A DNA stretch of 64,000 nucleotides from Homarus americanus (GCF_018991925.1 NW_024736071.1:13199758-13263757), one strand, 5' to 3'. Positions 12,259 to 24,389 are shown, counted from the stretch's first letter. Translations and numbers: made by a program. The notes: generated from the letters alone by a model not told the origin.

Positions 12259-15200
12259 TTGTATTCATTCCTATGTCCTCTCTCATAGCAAGTCAACACA
12301 CTAAGAACTGACTTCTTCACCTCCAGACTTGAAACCACCTGCGTCACAACCTCAATACGTGGCTGGCGGGAATGACTGACACCCTGGGGAAGGGGAAGAG
12401 TAGGAAAATTGTTCACTCATAATGATATCATAATACCTCCCACTCTTGGAAAGCGAGTGTTCCAGTTTGTACCTCAGTGTACGCTAAGTAACATCCTGTA
12501 TCAGATAAGTGAATAATTGACAGTCGTTGTTAATGAGGTGGATACAGTATGTGTGTGAGGTCATGGACCTGTACATGCGTTAATCTGCGCAAAAGGATAT
12601 GAATAATGCTTAGCGAGAATTAAGTGACCTTCACAACAGCGTGACTCAGCCTGCGTGGGGTGATTCGTGTTGGAATTACCCACACACAGTTGAGAGCCAG
12701 CCATATAAGGCTAGCCTGCCCATGGGCAGGAGTGATCCTTGGTTATAAAAAATAAAGGAGGCAGATGGGATTCCGAGGTCAACTGTCCCGTTGGGGAGGA
12801 GGGGGGGACAAGAAACATCCAAAAGTTTGTGTAGATCTAATAAATGGAAAATTTCCTAATGTGATCTAAGCAATGGAACTCAATATGTACTGTACGTGAG
12901 GTACGTATGTGTGTTTGGGTAAATAGGAATTTCCAGTCAGGAAGGGAACCTTCCTGTATCCGATCCTGTTGTGCTTAAAAATGTTACAAGGCATGACTTT
13001 CATTCTTTATGCCTGATGGAAAGAAACCAAGACGACATAATTATTGAGTTATGACCCTTCCTAACCTATCCATCTTCATTCGTGACCTCGTGAGGTTTAA
13101 AAGGATAACTAAAAAAAAAGCATAACATGGAAAAATACATGAAAACCTGACTTTCTCAACAAATAATTATCACCATAATTAGCATAAAAATTGTACTAGA
13201 AAATCAACGTCGTAGTTATGAGCTCGTAAGTCAATGTTTGGGAAATAACAGCCGAAATTATGTGGTGTTGTCTTTACTGCTGCCAACATTTAACTGGTAT
13301 AATTAGAGGCCTGTAGCTTCTGTGTTACCCCACTACTGTTGTCTGGGAAGTTAGTCTAAATAATAGTAAATACTGTCTTCGTGGAGTTTTACTTTGAGTG
13401 ATAAGTAAAGTCTCGAGTAAAATGCAGATGCTTTGTCTTATGTAGGTTCTTAACGCGTCAAGTGTCTACCCTGGTTAATCTTATCTTGTATCCTAATCAA
13501 GTGTCTAGTGTTCATTCAGGGAGTCCTAGTTTCCACTGCTCTGATATCTCGTGTAGGTATGTTGTCTGGAGCTACATTAACTACAACTGTCGCTACTACT
13601 ACATCAATGTTCGTTAATTTTATATTTATTTGCCTTGAAATTTGTTACATTAAAATTTTGTTTGTGCAGAATAATTTGTCTTAAATATTTGCTTTGGGTA
13701 TTTTATTATATTTAAGTTTTGTTTTACAGATGATGTTATTTTCCCTAACCATTAAATAATTGTTGCTTCCTTATTGAGATCCTCAAGATTGGCCTTCTCG
13801 CTGTGCATGAATAACTGGTGTATCGTTCGTCTATCTTATGCATTCTTAGCTTTTCTTTCTGAAGTTCCTAAATCAGACTAGGGGCCAAACCCCTAAGCTA
13901 ACGAACTAAACAATCAAACCTGGTAAAACTAGAAAAGTCTCGAGTAGAAAATGGAGAGTCTGTCCCGGAGCTGCAGGTCTGAAGTATTGTTCCTTGGTGT
14001 TTGCTTTTGTCAGAGGTTAGCTCTCCCATGTGAATATTTGGGTACTAAGTTAATGATTTGGACACCAGTGTGCCATATGTTATTAAGGTAAGTTCCACAA
14101 CTTCAACATTGCACATCAGTTGATGGTAATGCGAGTTAGATTAATTATCAGCGCATTTATATCTCTGATGAATATTGACACAATCCCACGAGTGATAAAC
14201 TCTGATAAAGGGAGTTATTTGTCTATTTTACTTTATACCAAATAAATAGTAGTCATATATAATTGTGCAATTGTTTAATAATTATGTTAATGTTAAAGAT
14301 AAATAATTTTTTAATCTAAGACAAACGACATACAGTAGTGTTCTTGCATAAGTTAAAATTGAATGAGATCTTGTTTTTTTTTTTTTTTTTTTTTCAAATC
14401 ACTTGCCAGGATTTATATTCATGAGTCAACACTAGCAGTACGCATTAAACTAAAGGTAAGTTTTTATGTGTATATTTGACTCTTTTTCAAATTTGTTAAA
14501 TTGAATTTTCATTCACTGACACCAGTTCTGCTAAATATTATTAGTTTTACGACTTCCTATAATTGTAGGTTGTTGACCTCTGCTCTTTGAACACTTTTTG
14601 GTCAAGTTTATATAAAATCACGCTCTTGTTTTCTTCATTCAGTTCATGCATTAAATCTCACTCTTGTTCATTTCATTCAAACTCATGTGCTCGAGTCAGT
14701 ACCTCTGTTGTGTTTAATGGCAAAAATGTGATGCCGTCAATTGCAAGACTTTAGGTGATATAAATGGAGGCTGTTATATTATACAGTATGTGTGTGGTTC
14801 TTTCCGAGGTAGTGTTTAAAACCTTTTTCTAATAACGCTCTGCAGGGGTGCGGAGACATGGTGCCACCTTTGTGCTATCTTTATGTAAACTGTCTGCAGG
14901 AACTGTACGTTCCTGTGGGTGTCACAATATCGATGAAACCCTCGTCTGAATCTTAGTTCCTCAAAGAAAACCTCAATCTACCAGAAACAAAACGTTTCCC
15001 ATAATTGATGAAACTTAAATATACCCGTGATTCATATCCATTGCATCTTCGGAGTAGAAATTGCAAAGAAAAAAAGTTTGAGAACAAACGACGCTCTTTC
15101 AAATATTTTTGCCTCTTGGTCTGATTTAATATAACACTGGATTACAGCCAAAATACTTTGGAAATGAGTGATCAATCTTTACTAATTTGGGGGCGCTGAG

Positions 15201-15550
15201 TACAAAAATTATGCTTCAAATTGTCAATTGGCTCTATTTATGAAGATATGGGATCAGGCCCGTAGCAAGTATCCTTGAAAAGAGAAGAGGGGGGGGTGGG
15301 GTGGAGGTGAATTTTTTTTGGGGGGGGGCAAGCTTGTGTTGAATGGACCAATTGTGCGACTCAAATTGATTTTGGCACTGTTTGCCGCTCTGGCAAACTT
15401 GAGGACAGGAAGTGGATGATGCATTCAGAATTCAGGACTGCATCAATTCACTCCTAGAAGTCATACAGTGCATCCGTGTCATACTCCTTTCATAGTCTCT
15501 TTTCATTGTTTGCTTTTGACATAGATGATTTTTTAGCCAATTTTAAGCAA
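12259..15550. other. 3.3 kb without a recognised gene
   Basis: No long open frames, TIRs or LTR boundaries were seen. Notable points are a poly-T run (about 14373-14394) and a G-rich patch (about 15286-15330). The sequence could be intronic or old repeat, but nothing in it decides. Confidence 0.5.
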
Positions 15551-15552
15551 AG

Positions 15553-16263
15553 GTGCCTCGTAATTGCGTGAACAGTGCAGATAACTTTTGTTATGTTTGT
15601 GGAGAATTGACTTTTGCTTCACAAAAGCGTGCTATAACTGCCTTGATTTGGAAAGCCTATCATCTTTATTTTGGCTGCAAGATTGGAGATAAAGACAAGA
15701 GCTGGGCCCCTCACATATGCTGCAATACTTGTGCAACGAACCTTCGCCAGTGCCAAGGGTGTGGAGGGAACCAACAGATCACATAAGCAATTGTTACTAC
15801 TGCATGGTGCCTCCAGTTAGGAAAGGTATTTGCAAGAAGAAAAAATGGACTTTACAATATCCGAATATACAGTACCATCTGCTATACGCCCGGTACCTCA
15901 CGGCGAAGGACTACCCATTCCTGAGCCCCCAGACTCATTCTCCCTGGAGTCAGAGGACGAACAGGATGACTGAACCTGCGAAACCTGTGAGCCTTCAACT
16001 TTACAAGACCTGATTTCGTTCATAACTTAACATCTTCTGGACCGCACAAGATAACTAAGAATGAACTAAACGATTTTGTCAGAGATCTGGAATTGCCAAA
16101 GAGTAAGGCAGACCCGTTGGGTTCCAGACTGCAGCAGTGGAATCTCCTTGCTGAAAATGTTGGTGTGTGTAAGTTTCGTGACCGTCAAAAAGATTTTGCC
16201 CCATTCTTCATAATGCCCCAGAACTTGAATACACGAGACAAGCAAAAAAAGCGTAGGGTTTAA
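15553..16263 (+). pseudogene. broken cysteine-rich gene (MPRNCVNS-type family)
   Basis: Three reading frames together give one recognisable protein. It has an N-terminal block NFCYVCGELTF, then SWAPHICCNTC and CYYCMVPP (a multi-cysteine, probably metal-binding region), a proline/acidic linker (GLPIPEPPDSFSLE), and a C-terminal block with NELNDFVRDLELPKSKAD and SRLQQWN, ending at a stop at 16261. At least three frame changes (near 15765, 15870 and 15990) break it. The expected ATG is GTG at 15553. I recall similar uncharacterised proteins in many arthropod and cnidarian genomes in high copy, which suggests a mobile-element origin; function unknown. No introns or TIRs were seen at its edges. 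Confidence 0.75.
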
Positions 16264-16569
16264 TCAAGATAAGTTACCGTTATATGTTGCTAATATATTG
16301 TATGCATATGTACAAAATGTGAAAATTAAATTTAATTGAAAACTGTAGTCAATCAATTGTTTTTCAGGTTATATTCGTTTCAGCGCCCCAAAATCCATGA
16401 AGAGAAAACCATTATATCACCGAATCACAAAAAATATCAAAATTTATAGACCAGTGATACTTTAATTCATTTTACTATTCGAGAAAGCCCAGTTGGTGTA
16501 GTTTCATACGATATCTTGGCATTGTTTTCATAGATCTCATGAAGATTAGGAACCTTTAGCTGTCACATG

Positions 16570-17085
16570 ACGATTTAGAGTGAAGAAACTGCGTGAACTG
16601 AGACCGACTGTGAAAAGGACCTTGGTGTGTATGTCGACAAGGAACCTAGGTTCTCGGGCCATTGTGAGAAGGTGAATCGAGCAACGAAACTAGCAGGTCT
16701 TATAAGAAGTGCTTTCCGTCTGGTCCCCGACATATGCTAGAGACTGTGAATTGATTGAAAATATCCAAAGGAGGGCCACCAGACTGGTGCCTGATCTACG
16801 AAACCTCGGCTGCCCATAGAGATTGGAACGCCTGCAACTGTCGAGCTTATTCTACAGACGGGCACTACTCGGTCTAATGTACACACCTGGAGCTGGCGGG
16901 CGCCCGCCCCACAAGGGATCACAGCTCAAGGTTGAAGAAGCTACAAGTCCGGAAAACAGTGAGGGTTCCGATATACTGTATTCAAAAGCCAGTTCATCAC
17001 CTGTACCTGCCAACAGTGCGTAATATACCGACCACCCAAGTGGCTACCGAGCCGATCAGTGGCGAAGGGGATAAAGGTATAAGTA
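16570..17085 (+). mobile_element. decayed CR1-like LINE 3' end
   Basis: A degraded relative of the element at 37.1 kb. CEKDLGVYVDKE and FSGHCEK are still readable at about 16610-16670, followed by frame-broken thumb sequence. The same 3' non-coding end (AGCCGATCAGTGGCGAAG, about 17050-17067) follows. It has one copy of the 3' unit where the 38.1-kb copy has two. Confidence 0.82.
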
Positions 17086-17824
17086 ACCAAACCAAACTAA
17101 ACTAAGCTGAACTAACCCTCATAATTTGGTGTTAGGATGTTTGATCATCTTTAAGCGTCATGAGATCCGTTTTCATTATCAGTATTATAGACGCGAGTGA
17201 TGTGCAGTATGTGGCAATCGGGGTTACTGGGGGTAGTCTGACAAATGATACCACTTTACCTCAGCTGTATTGATTAATTGAGGTATTTCATGATGGCGAT
17301 AACAGTGGTATTGACGTAGTAAAGAGACTCGTTAGTTTACCCACGTGTACCTCCCTCCCTCTCCTCCCTCCTCTAACACGCCCCCTCTCCTCACTCCTAC
17401 GTACAATACCAATTATCCACTCCCAGATGCTTCACTTCGCTCGCACACACCCTAGTACCTACCCACTTGCCCCTCATTGTTGTCATAAGCCTCTCCCAGC
17501 TCCTGATTCCACTACCCTCTCCACATTCTCATACTCTACTTCTGCTCCCACACATCTCTCCCCTCTCTCACGCACCATCTTCTTCTTCCACACATATGTC
17601 ATGGTTTTGGGTATATATCGGTGGTAGTATGAGTGGATTATATTATATAAAGATAATAATATGTCGTATTTCTTACCGTAGAGTTCGATACCTTCACACT
17701 GGTTACTTGCAGGAGATTATGGCGTATCTACGGGGACGAGGTTAAGTCTGCCATTCCAGCAGTTCATGTCCACTACAGCAAGGGAAGGGAAGCCAAGATA
17801 ATCTAAGCGAAGGTAGATTGTGGT
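17086..17824. other. unrecognised sequence, pyrimidine-rich centre
   Basis: Pyrimidine-rich at about 17345-17600 (CTCC/CCTC). Short open frames there are composition artefacts. No gene recognised. Confidence 0.45.
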
Positions 17825-18050
17825 GTTTGGGGAGGGGGGCCCTCCGTGTCCTTTTGAGTCTCTTCGTTTTTATTTCGTGTATATTGTTTCTGGTTCTGTG
17901 TTGTCATATGTTATGCTCTTTGGTCACCAGTTGTGTGTTCTGGTAATGTGTTCTTGCATTAATTGTTGGAATATGGGGTCTTCTAGTTCTTGTAGTTTTT
18001 CCCATATTGCTAATGGTTGCTTATGTGTTCTGATGTGGATTGTGGTTAGG

Positions 18051-18515
18051 TTATGTTCTGTGTGTAGCTCTCTGGAATTTTTTGTATATGGTGATCTGAG
18101 TTTTGCTGCTCTTCTGAGGGCTGTTTTGAACTGCTTGTATTTTGAGTTTATTTGATTTTGTTGTAGTGTTGAGTGGAATTGGGGGATATTCCAGGTGTCG
18201 TCTGACTAGTGTTTTGTAAAGGTGTAGTTGTATATTGGTGTTTAATTTGCGGAATCTTCTGAGTTTAGTTAGTTGGACCTTGGCTTTTGCAATTCTTTCT
18301 GTGATATGTGGTAGTATGCCGTTCCTTGTGATTTTGAGGCCGAGGATTTTCCCATTTTCTGCGTCTGGAATGTTTTGATTGTTGACCATGATTGGGTAAG
18401 GTCTGGTTTTAGCTATATGAATTATCTTCAGTTTTTGTGTGTTAGTTTTAATTTTCCATTTTCTTTGATAATTGTTTATGGTTTCTATTTCTCGGCTAGT
18501 TCTGATTGCCATCAT
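18051..18515 (-). pseudogene. Jockey-like LINE thumb/C-terminal piece
   Basis: Continues the RT in a shifted frame with Jockey-type hallmarks: NNYQRKWKIKTNTQKLKIIH, IPDAENGKILGLKITRNG, KLRRFRKLNTNIQLHLYKTL and a LEYPPIPL-like segment. A further frame change near 18150 leads to a last stretch, ending near 17925, that still looks Jockey-like (LAIWEKLQELEDPIFQQL). Confidence 0.82.
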
Positions 18516-19440
18516 TTATTTGGATTTCCCTGGGTATTGTATAATTTGGGTTACGGCGTCTGCGTATGCAATGTACTCTTGAGTTTCTTGGTTTGGGTAT
18601 GTCCGCTGTATATATGGTGTATAGTGTTGGCGATATGTTGCTGCCTTGGGGTATTCCACTGTAGAGGGTGAAGTTTTGACCTATGTAGTTGTCGATGGTG
18701 AGTTTGCATTGTCTGTTGTCAAGGAAATTGCAGAGGAGAGCCGTGATGTTGGGTGGCATGTTGAGTTGAATGATCTTGTATTTGAGCCCTTCATGCCATA
18801 CTTTGTCGAAGGCTTTGCTTACATCTCTGAATACTATGTTACATTGGTTTCTGTTGCTGGCTGCATTTGCGATGGATTCATGTCTCAAGGCTATTGCAGT
18901 GTAGGTGCCTCGGTTTTTCCTGAAGCCGTGTTGTCTATGGTTGTATTTATCTTCATACTCTAGGTGGTTTCTTAGTCTCTGGTTTATTATTTTTTCAAGG
19001 ATTTTGCCAGGTGTTTCGAGGAGTGAAATTGGTCTGTAGCTTTCTGCCTGTGTTGGGTTCTTTCCCTGTTTTGGAATGAGTCTTATTTTTGCCTTTTTAA
19101 ATTTGGATGGGAATAATCCGCTTACTATTGATGCATTGAATATGTCTGCAAGCTGTTTAATCATTGTTGGTGGTATGTTTTGCAGCACAGTTTTGTTTAT
19201 TTGACTTATTCCGGGCGATTTATTCCTGAAGCTGGCAATTGTTTTTGTGATGTCATGTGTGGTTATTGGAACAATTAGTGGGTCGTTATTATCTAACGTG
19301 TTGAGGTTGATTGTCCTGGATTGTTGCCATTTGTCTGTGTTTTGGTTCAAGTGTGTTTCCACCAAGTGTTCTGTTTCTCTGCAGAAGTTTCGGTTGTCCT
19401 TGTTATCGCCGCTGGCTTCAGCTACAGTGCTGGCGTGTGA
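18496..19440 (-). pseudogene. Jockey-like reverse transcriptase
   Basis: RT blocks in order: ITKTIASFRNKSPGIS, FKKAKIRLIPKQGKNP, SYRPISLLETPGKILEK, QHGFRKNRGT, motif A (IVFRDVSKAFDKVW), LYSGIPQGSNISPTLY (motif B) and the IYTADIP block. The catalytic YADD region after it is spoiled by a frameshift near 18590, beyond which the frame reads Arg-rich nonsense. The coding sense resumes in another frame at 18515. Confidence 0.88.
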
Positions 19441-19444
19441 TGCC

Positions 19445-20040
19445 ATTAAATCTTTCGACCTGTGACCTCGCCAGATGTAGAAGTGTTTACAGACAAGTCC
19501 TGGTTCTGCTGAGTGGACTGCCTTAGACTGGTGGCGGTGGCTGCCCGCCCCTCCATGAGACAGAGCGTCCTCTCTAGTGGTCCTGTGAAGACCAGCCTTC
19601 TCCTGTCCGAGAATTAGTGCTGAGACGATTTCCGCAATACTGTTTTCTCTTGGAACACCATACTGATCTGCATTGACCCACACTTGTAAGTACAGCCTAA
19701 GTGATGACATACCTCTCGGAACCGAAATATTGTTGACTAATTACGCCTACTCGTTTCTGCCTAACCTGGAGTAATAAGACAATGCAGAGTGAAGCGAAGC
19801 TAAGATTAATAGAGTTATGAACTTTGTGTTGTCACTATGTTTAATAAATTGTAATTAAGATAAAATTGTGTGAGACTAACTAATTATGTATCAGATGGAT
19901 CACCTTGTAATATTATGAACGCCTTCTCCTCTGCAGGTTTTGACCACATCAATAAATATTGAATGCGTCAAAAGACGGGTTTCAATCATTCCCTTCGACT
20001 TGTCCGTAACTTGAACGTCCTTAACTAAGGCGTTTACAGT
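19445..20040. other. block interrupting the Jockey-like LINE
   Basis: Jockey-like coding sense stops near 19445 and resumes near 20050. The block between has no family I recognise. A short open frame (to about 19710) enters it from the RT, but its residues match no RT motif. Exact junctions and a target-site duplication could not be set by eye. Confidence 0.5.
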
Positions 20041-20559
20041 CCTCATCCGTGATTTGGTAGATGCTGTTCCAGAATGTTCTGAATGTTGGTTCCTTGAGAC
20101 TTTTTTATTTTAGTCCAAAAGGCTTTTGGGTTTCTTTAGTCTGCTTGTGTGTTGGTTATTAGCTGGTTCCATTTCTCGTCATGTTTTATTTTGCATCTCT
20201 CTAGTAGTAGTTCTTTAAGATTTCTATATAATACAATGATGTGTGGGCTCCAGCCGCATGTTTTTTATAAATTCATGTAGGTTGGTGAATCTGGTTTGGG
20301 TATTTTTTTTCTTCGTGTGTTAGTTGTCCATATGGTAGTGTGCGATATGTTGTTTTGGGGATGTTGTTTTTCATGGCTATGGTGATTTTCGAATATCAGG
20401 CTTCTAAGGCAATATCGATCTCGTTGGTGTTTTTGTTGTGGAGAGTTATTGTTTCGTCTGTGTTGAGAGCTGTTTTGAAACTTAAAAAAAAGTTAGCTCT
20501 ATTAAATGAATATCTTGGTGTCGAGGGAATTTGTATTGGAGATGTGGAAATAGTTGCTA

Positions 20560-21141
20560 TTATGGGTATGTGGTCACTGGTGCTGGCGGGTCCAGGTTAT
20601 ATGTGTGTGTGTGAAAATGGTGGTGTCTGTTTGTCAGAATTATGTCGGCATTCCCCGAGTTTCCCGGTGTTATGAAGGTTTGAAAGTCTGGGCCTAGGTG
20701 TGTAATGCTGTCTTGCTCAATTAGGTTGTGCAGTACTACTCCAGCAGGGTTTCTGTTGTGATGTCCAAGGGTTGGGTGTCGAGAGATCAGATCGCCTAGG
20801 AAGTATGCCTGACTGTTTCGCCTGGTTAGGTTTAGGAGGTCTCCTGTCGGGAATATTGGTCTTCTGAATGGTAGGTATGATGTTCCTATTATTGTTGGTC
20901 CTTTGGTGGTGTTTATTTTTACTGCCAGGAAGTTACCTTGGAAATTGTCAATTATTTTGTGTTGAATCGTTCGTTTAATTGCTATTGCTGTCCCGTCATG
21001 TAACTCTTCGTAGATATTTCTTTGGTAGACGTGATAATTAAATAATTTTATTTTTTCGTTGTGTTTTCGCCCGTGTGCGTTGATAAGGATGATGTCTGGG
21101 TCTATTGTGCTGTATATGTTAATGAGTTCTGTTTTCCTCAC
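20560..21141 (-). pseudogene. Jockey-like APE endonuclease domain
   Basis: Residues follow the endonuclease part of Jockey ORF2: DPDIILINAHG near the start, YEELHDGTAIAIKRTIQHK, NFQGNFLAVKI, IIGTSYLPFRRP, QAYFLGDLISRHPTLGHH (the usual GDFNxxH site reads GDLISRH here) and NADIILTNR. The domain normally nicks target DNA. The altered GDFN-type site suggests loss of activity, in keeping with the broken RT. Confidence 0.8.
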
Positions 21142-21176
21142 CAGGGTCCAGGCAAGAACGTTGTATTGAATTATCT

Positions 21177-21539
21177 TTAATGATTTGTTTTGTATAGTCG
21201 TGGATCCCGAGAACTTGGTGCAGGGTGTTTGCTGGCTCGTGTATCTCCTGGCGAATGTCTATTCCTTTCTTCCTTTAGTCCCGTTCTAATTTTCTTAAAC
21301 TTATTTACTTCTTCCCTTTCAATTTTGTTATATTTGGTGTTTATTAGTCCTGCATTTATCAACGTGTCTATGTAGGATTCTTCTACCCTGGCATCTTCAT
21401 AGGTGAATTTGACTATGCCTTCCTTGATTTCTTGCAAAAGTCTATCACTTGATATTGCAGGTGGTGTGTTAACTGAGTAGAAACGATCGATCGATCGATG
21501 GGTGAAGTAAAGTATGAAGAGATCTTGATGCTGGTGCAT
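21177..21539 (-). pseudogene. possible LINE ORF1 remnant
   Basis: A 120-codon open frame, rich in Lys and Glu, immediately upstream (on the minus strand) of the endonuclease. Position fits the end of a Jockey ORF1, but no zinc knuckle is visible. A fourfold ATCG tract lies near 21485-21500. Assignment rests mainly on position. Confidence 0.35.
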
Positions 21540-21540
21540 A

Positions 21541-21823
21541 GATTGGTGGTGCGGGAACTGGACTTGAAGAATAATGGTGGAATTTGGAGGGACTTGGGGT
21601 TGGTGGATAGTGCAAGAAGAAAGCGAGGAAATTGGAAAATAGTAGTAGAATGCTAGGTCTTGGGGCTCAACCCAAGTGCTTCTGTTTTCTTATATTTGTG
21701 TTTCAGCTAATTTTCGTCTTAGGTGTTATATTTATGTCAGGTGTTTGTATGTTTAGCAAATATTGCAATTTTATGCCTTACATTTTCGGGTCTTGTGTCC
21801 TAGCCAATGGTGGGGAGTCTAGG
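21541..21823. other. spacer between two minus-strand LINEs
   Basis: No domain recognised. Probably the Jockey-like element's 5' region or genomic sequence. Confidence 0.4.
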
Positions 21824-21825
21824 GC

Positions 21826-21842
21826 TTGTTGTTGTTGTTGTT
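21826..21842 (-). repeat. trinucleotide 3' tail of the I/R1-like LINE
   Basis: GTTGTTGTTGTTGTTG on the plus strand; read with the element it is (AAC)n, directly after the 3' non-coding region. I-type LINEs typically end in short repeats instead of poly-A. Confidence 0.75.
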
Positions 21843-22229
21843 GAGATTGTCGGACCGTAGTCCGACACGGGCCTTTGCCGATAGGCGGCCCGTTCGGTGG
21901 TTCCGGCTGGAGCTCCTGGAGCAGCCAGACCGGATTGGAATTGGAGGTTGTCCTACCTGCAGATAGGGAAGGATACTGCAGGTTGCAAGTGTGAGCGGAC
22001 CCCCGATCAGTGGACGCTTATCACCAACCCCCACTCTTGGACGTGGTCAGTTTCTGAGTGGTGCGCCCCCCGAACTGGGGTCCGCACTTGCTGGGAGAGG
22101 ATACTTTCTAAGCTATCTGGGTGGTGAGTATCGTGTGATGACCCGGAGAAGGTGGTGAATGTGGTTTGTTTGGGCCTTTCGGGTTAGAGTGGCCGCTGGT
22201 GTTGTGTGTGCTTCTTGGAAGTTTTGAGT

Positions 22230-22720
22230 TCTGTTTCGGAGACTGTGTGACTTCGCAGTCGAGGAGATAGTGTTCAAGTGGGTTGGCTGCTGGCTCCTGA
22301 CAGTAGGTGCATTCCATGACGTCATTTCCGATCATCTGCCAGGAGCACTTGTACCCTAGTCGTAGTCGATGGAGGCTGACTTGGGTTTGTCTTGGTGTTT
22401 TCTTGTCAGCGAAAAGTGGTTCCCCTTTTGTAGCCGCCAGGTACCATTTGGCTGATTGGGAACCAGCGTTGAATGCGTGAAGGAAGCTCTTTTGGATGTG
22501 GAGCTTGCTAGTCTTTCTGAGGTGATTCTTGATCTGTTGCACGCCTGCATGGCCGATTTCGAGTCCGTGTGAATTATGATGGACTTGTTGTGTTGCAGCG
22601 TGTTGTACGGCCTTTGAGATTGCTACCAGCTCTGTTTGTAGGGTGGAGCAGTCGTTAGAAAGTCTCCATCAGAGGGTCTGACCTTGGGTGGAGAAGGCCG
22701 CTCCGGATGTATGATGTTTT
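22230..22720 (-). pseudogene. damaged LINE RNase H and Cys/His tail
   Basis: A DGSVDPKHH-type start and an LQTELVAIS segment (the catalytic Glu region) are readable at about 22600-22720. The segment with the third catalytic Asp is missing: the sequence passes from AVQHAATQQVHH straight to a SHGLEIG-like late motif and then HLRKTSKLHIQKS. After LHRLRLGYKCSWQM comes CTYCQEPAANPLEHYLLDC (C-x2-C-x9-H-x4-C, about 22260-22320), the same spacing as in the 27.7-kb element. An internal deletion has removed RNase H function. Confidence 0.78.
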
Positions 22721-23498
22721 GGATCCACCGAGCCGTCTGTGAGTATGATGCTGCATCAGCCGGTGTCTCGGTGGCTATGGCTTCTAGAGTTATTTTTTTG
22801 AGGACCTTCTGGAGGTTGGCTTTACTATCGCCTAGGTCGGTAATTTTGAATGTGGCTGGTGGAGGGCTCCATGGTGGAGGAACTACGTAACCATTGTCTC
22901 GTGTGTCTTGGTTGTTCTTGACGAGTGTTTCTGCTTGCAGGTGTCGGATGACCTCGCTTGCCTCGTGCGACCAGGTGGCCCCTCGCTCTCTGTGGTCGAG
23001 GTGGAGGGAGGCACTGATTCGCGTTTTGGCAGCTGTGGGCTTATCTGATCTACAGATTTTGGCGAGGAGCCCGGCTGTCACCTGCTTGACTCGTACTGCC
23101 AGGGGTGGTAGTTCAGTTTCCATTTGCAAATTGCAAATTCTGGTCCACATGGGTGCTCCGAGCATGGTCCTGAGAGCATTATTTTGGATAACTTCTAGCT
23201 TAGCTATCTGGTCTTCTCTCAGTCCAATGAGTGCTGGAGCTCTGTAATCTACCAGCGATCTGATGGCGGTCGTGTAGTAGGCTTTGAGCACATGAAAGTT
23301 TGCTCCTGCGGTTGTGCTGGTGAGCGACCTCATTATATTGTGTCTGCTCTTCGTCCTGTGCCTGAGATACTCGAGTTGCGGCTTGAAAGTGAGTTTCTGG
23401 TCAAACCAGATTCCGAGACACTGGTGGGTGTTGGTCCAGACTACCGGCGTGTTTTGTATGGAGAGGAGCATGTCTGGTGTGTCTGTGCTGATGGCCAT
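22623..23498 (-). pseudogene. I/R1-like LINE thumb and linker
   Basis: Continues the RT in another frame: QCLGIWFDQKLTFKPQLEYL, HVLKAYYTTAIRSLVDYRAP, IAKLEVIQNNALRTMLGAP, LPPLAVRVKQVTAGLLAKI, then a variable linker to ARWIQNIIHPE, after which the RNase H should start. The frame is lost near 22680. Confidence 0.85.
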
Positions 23499-23504
23499 CG
23501 CTTT

Positions 23505-24389
23505 CTACTTGGCTGGATTTATCTTGAGTCCAAGTCTGTTGCACTCCTCTTCTATAAGTTGGAGTGCGTGTTGCGTGTTGGCTAGTCTGTTTGATCCTCT
23601 TATTATAAGCTGTAAGTCGTCTGCATAGCATAGGAGCTTGGCTGTTTGTCTGAAAAGAAGTTTGACAAGATTTTCCATCAGGACATTGAATAGCATTGGA
23701 CTGAGGATGCCTCCTTGTGGGGTTCCGTTTTCATGGACCCTGTAGCTTGAGGTTGCTCCCTGAAAGCGTACTCTTGCTTCTCTCTGTGTGAGGTAGTTCT
23801 GGATCCACCCCAGCAACCTTCCTTTGACGCCTTTTTCAGCGAGCGTCGTTGTAATGGCCAGTGGTTTTGCTAGTTCGAAGGCCTTCTCCAGGTCGAGGAA
23901 GACCACCAGAGCTAGTTTGTAGTCCACTGTGCTGAGTATCTCGGCGATGTTGTTGCCTGTGCCGGTGTTCTCGGTGTAAGCAAAAATGTGAGGGTGTGGG
24001 CTGCCTACTTTCCACTTGAGTCGGTTGAGAGCCATTCTTTCTCCCGTCTTCGCTATGCAGCTGAGAAGGGAGATGGGCCTCGGTTTGTCTGGTTCTCTGG
24101 GCTTCGGAATGGGCTGTATATCTGCCTTCTTCAATTCCGGTGGAAGTCTTTGTGCTGTCCACGAAGCATTGATGACTTGTAGCAAAGCCTCGTGTCCGGC
24201 TTTACAGGCATGGGAAAGCATGGAGTAGGTTATCCTGTCGGCCCCTGGTGCTGTGTCCTTGCTTCGTTTTAGCGACTTCTGGAGGAGTTCGTGCTGGTTG
24301 AAAGGTCTGTCGGTGTCATCTTCACTGTTGCAGGCCTCTTCGATCATCTGGAGTCTGACCTGTCGCAGACGCCGTTGTGTCTCCTCCAC
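23505..24389 (-). pseudogene. I/R1-like LINE reverse transcriptase
   Basis: A full set of RT blocks in one frame: KDTAPGADRITYSML, LKKADIQPIPKPREPDKPRP, ISLLSCIAKTGERMALNRL, motif A (LVVFLDLEKAFELA), motif B (GTPQGGILSPMLFNVLM) and the catalytic box LLCYADDLQL (about 23620-23650). The frame closes at 23505 just after a NRLGLKINPAK segment. Catalytic aspartates are present, so this is the best preserved RT in the window. Confidence 0.93.

Larger units (their letters stand above)
17825..21540 (-). mobile_element. Jockey-like LINE, interrupted and frameshifted
   Basis: On the minus strand, from high to low coordinates: a possible ORF1/leader remnant (21177-21539), an APE-type endonuclease region (20560-21141), the pre-RT linker (about 20050-20550), a block of foreign or unrecognised sequence (about 19445-20040), the RT (18496-19440), and the thumb/C-terminus (about 17925-18515). 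The 3' end lies near 17825. No poly-A tail or target-site duplication was identified. Several frameshifts and the internal interruption make it inactive. Confidence 0.85.
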
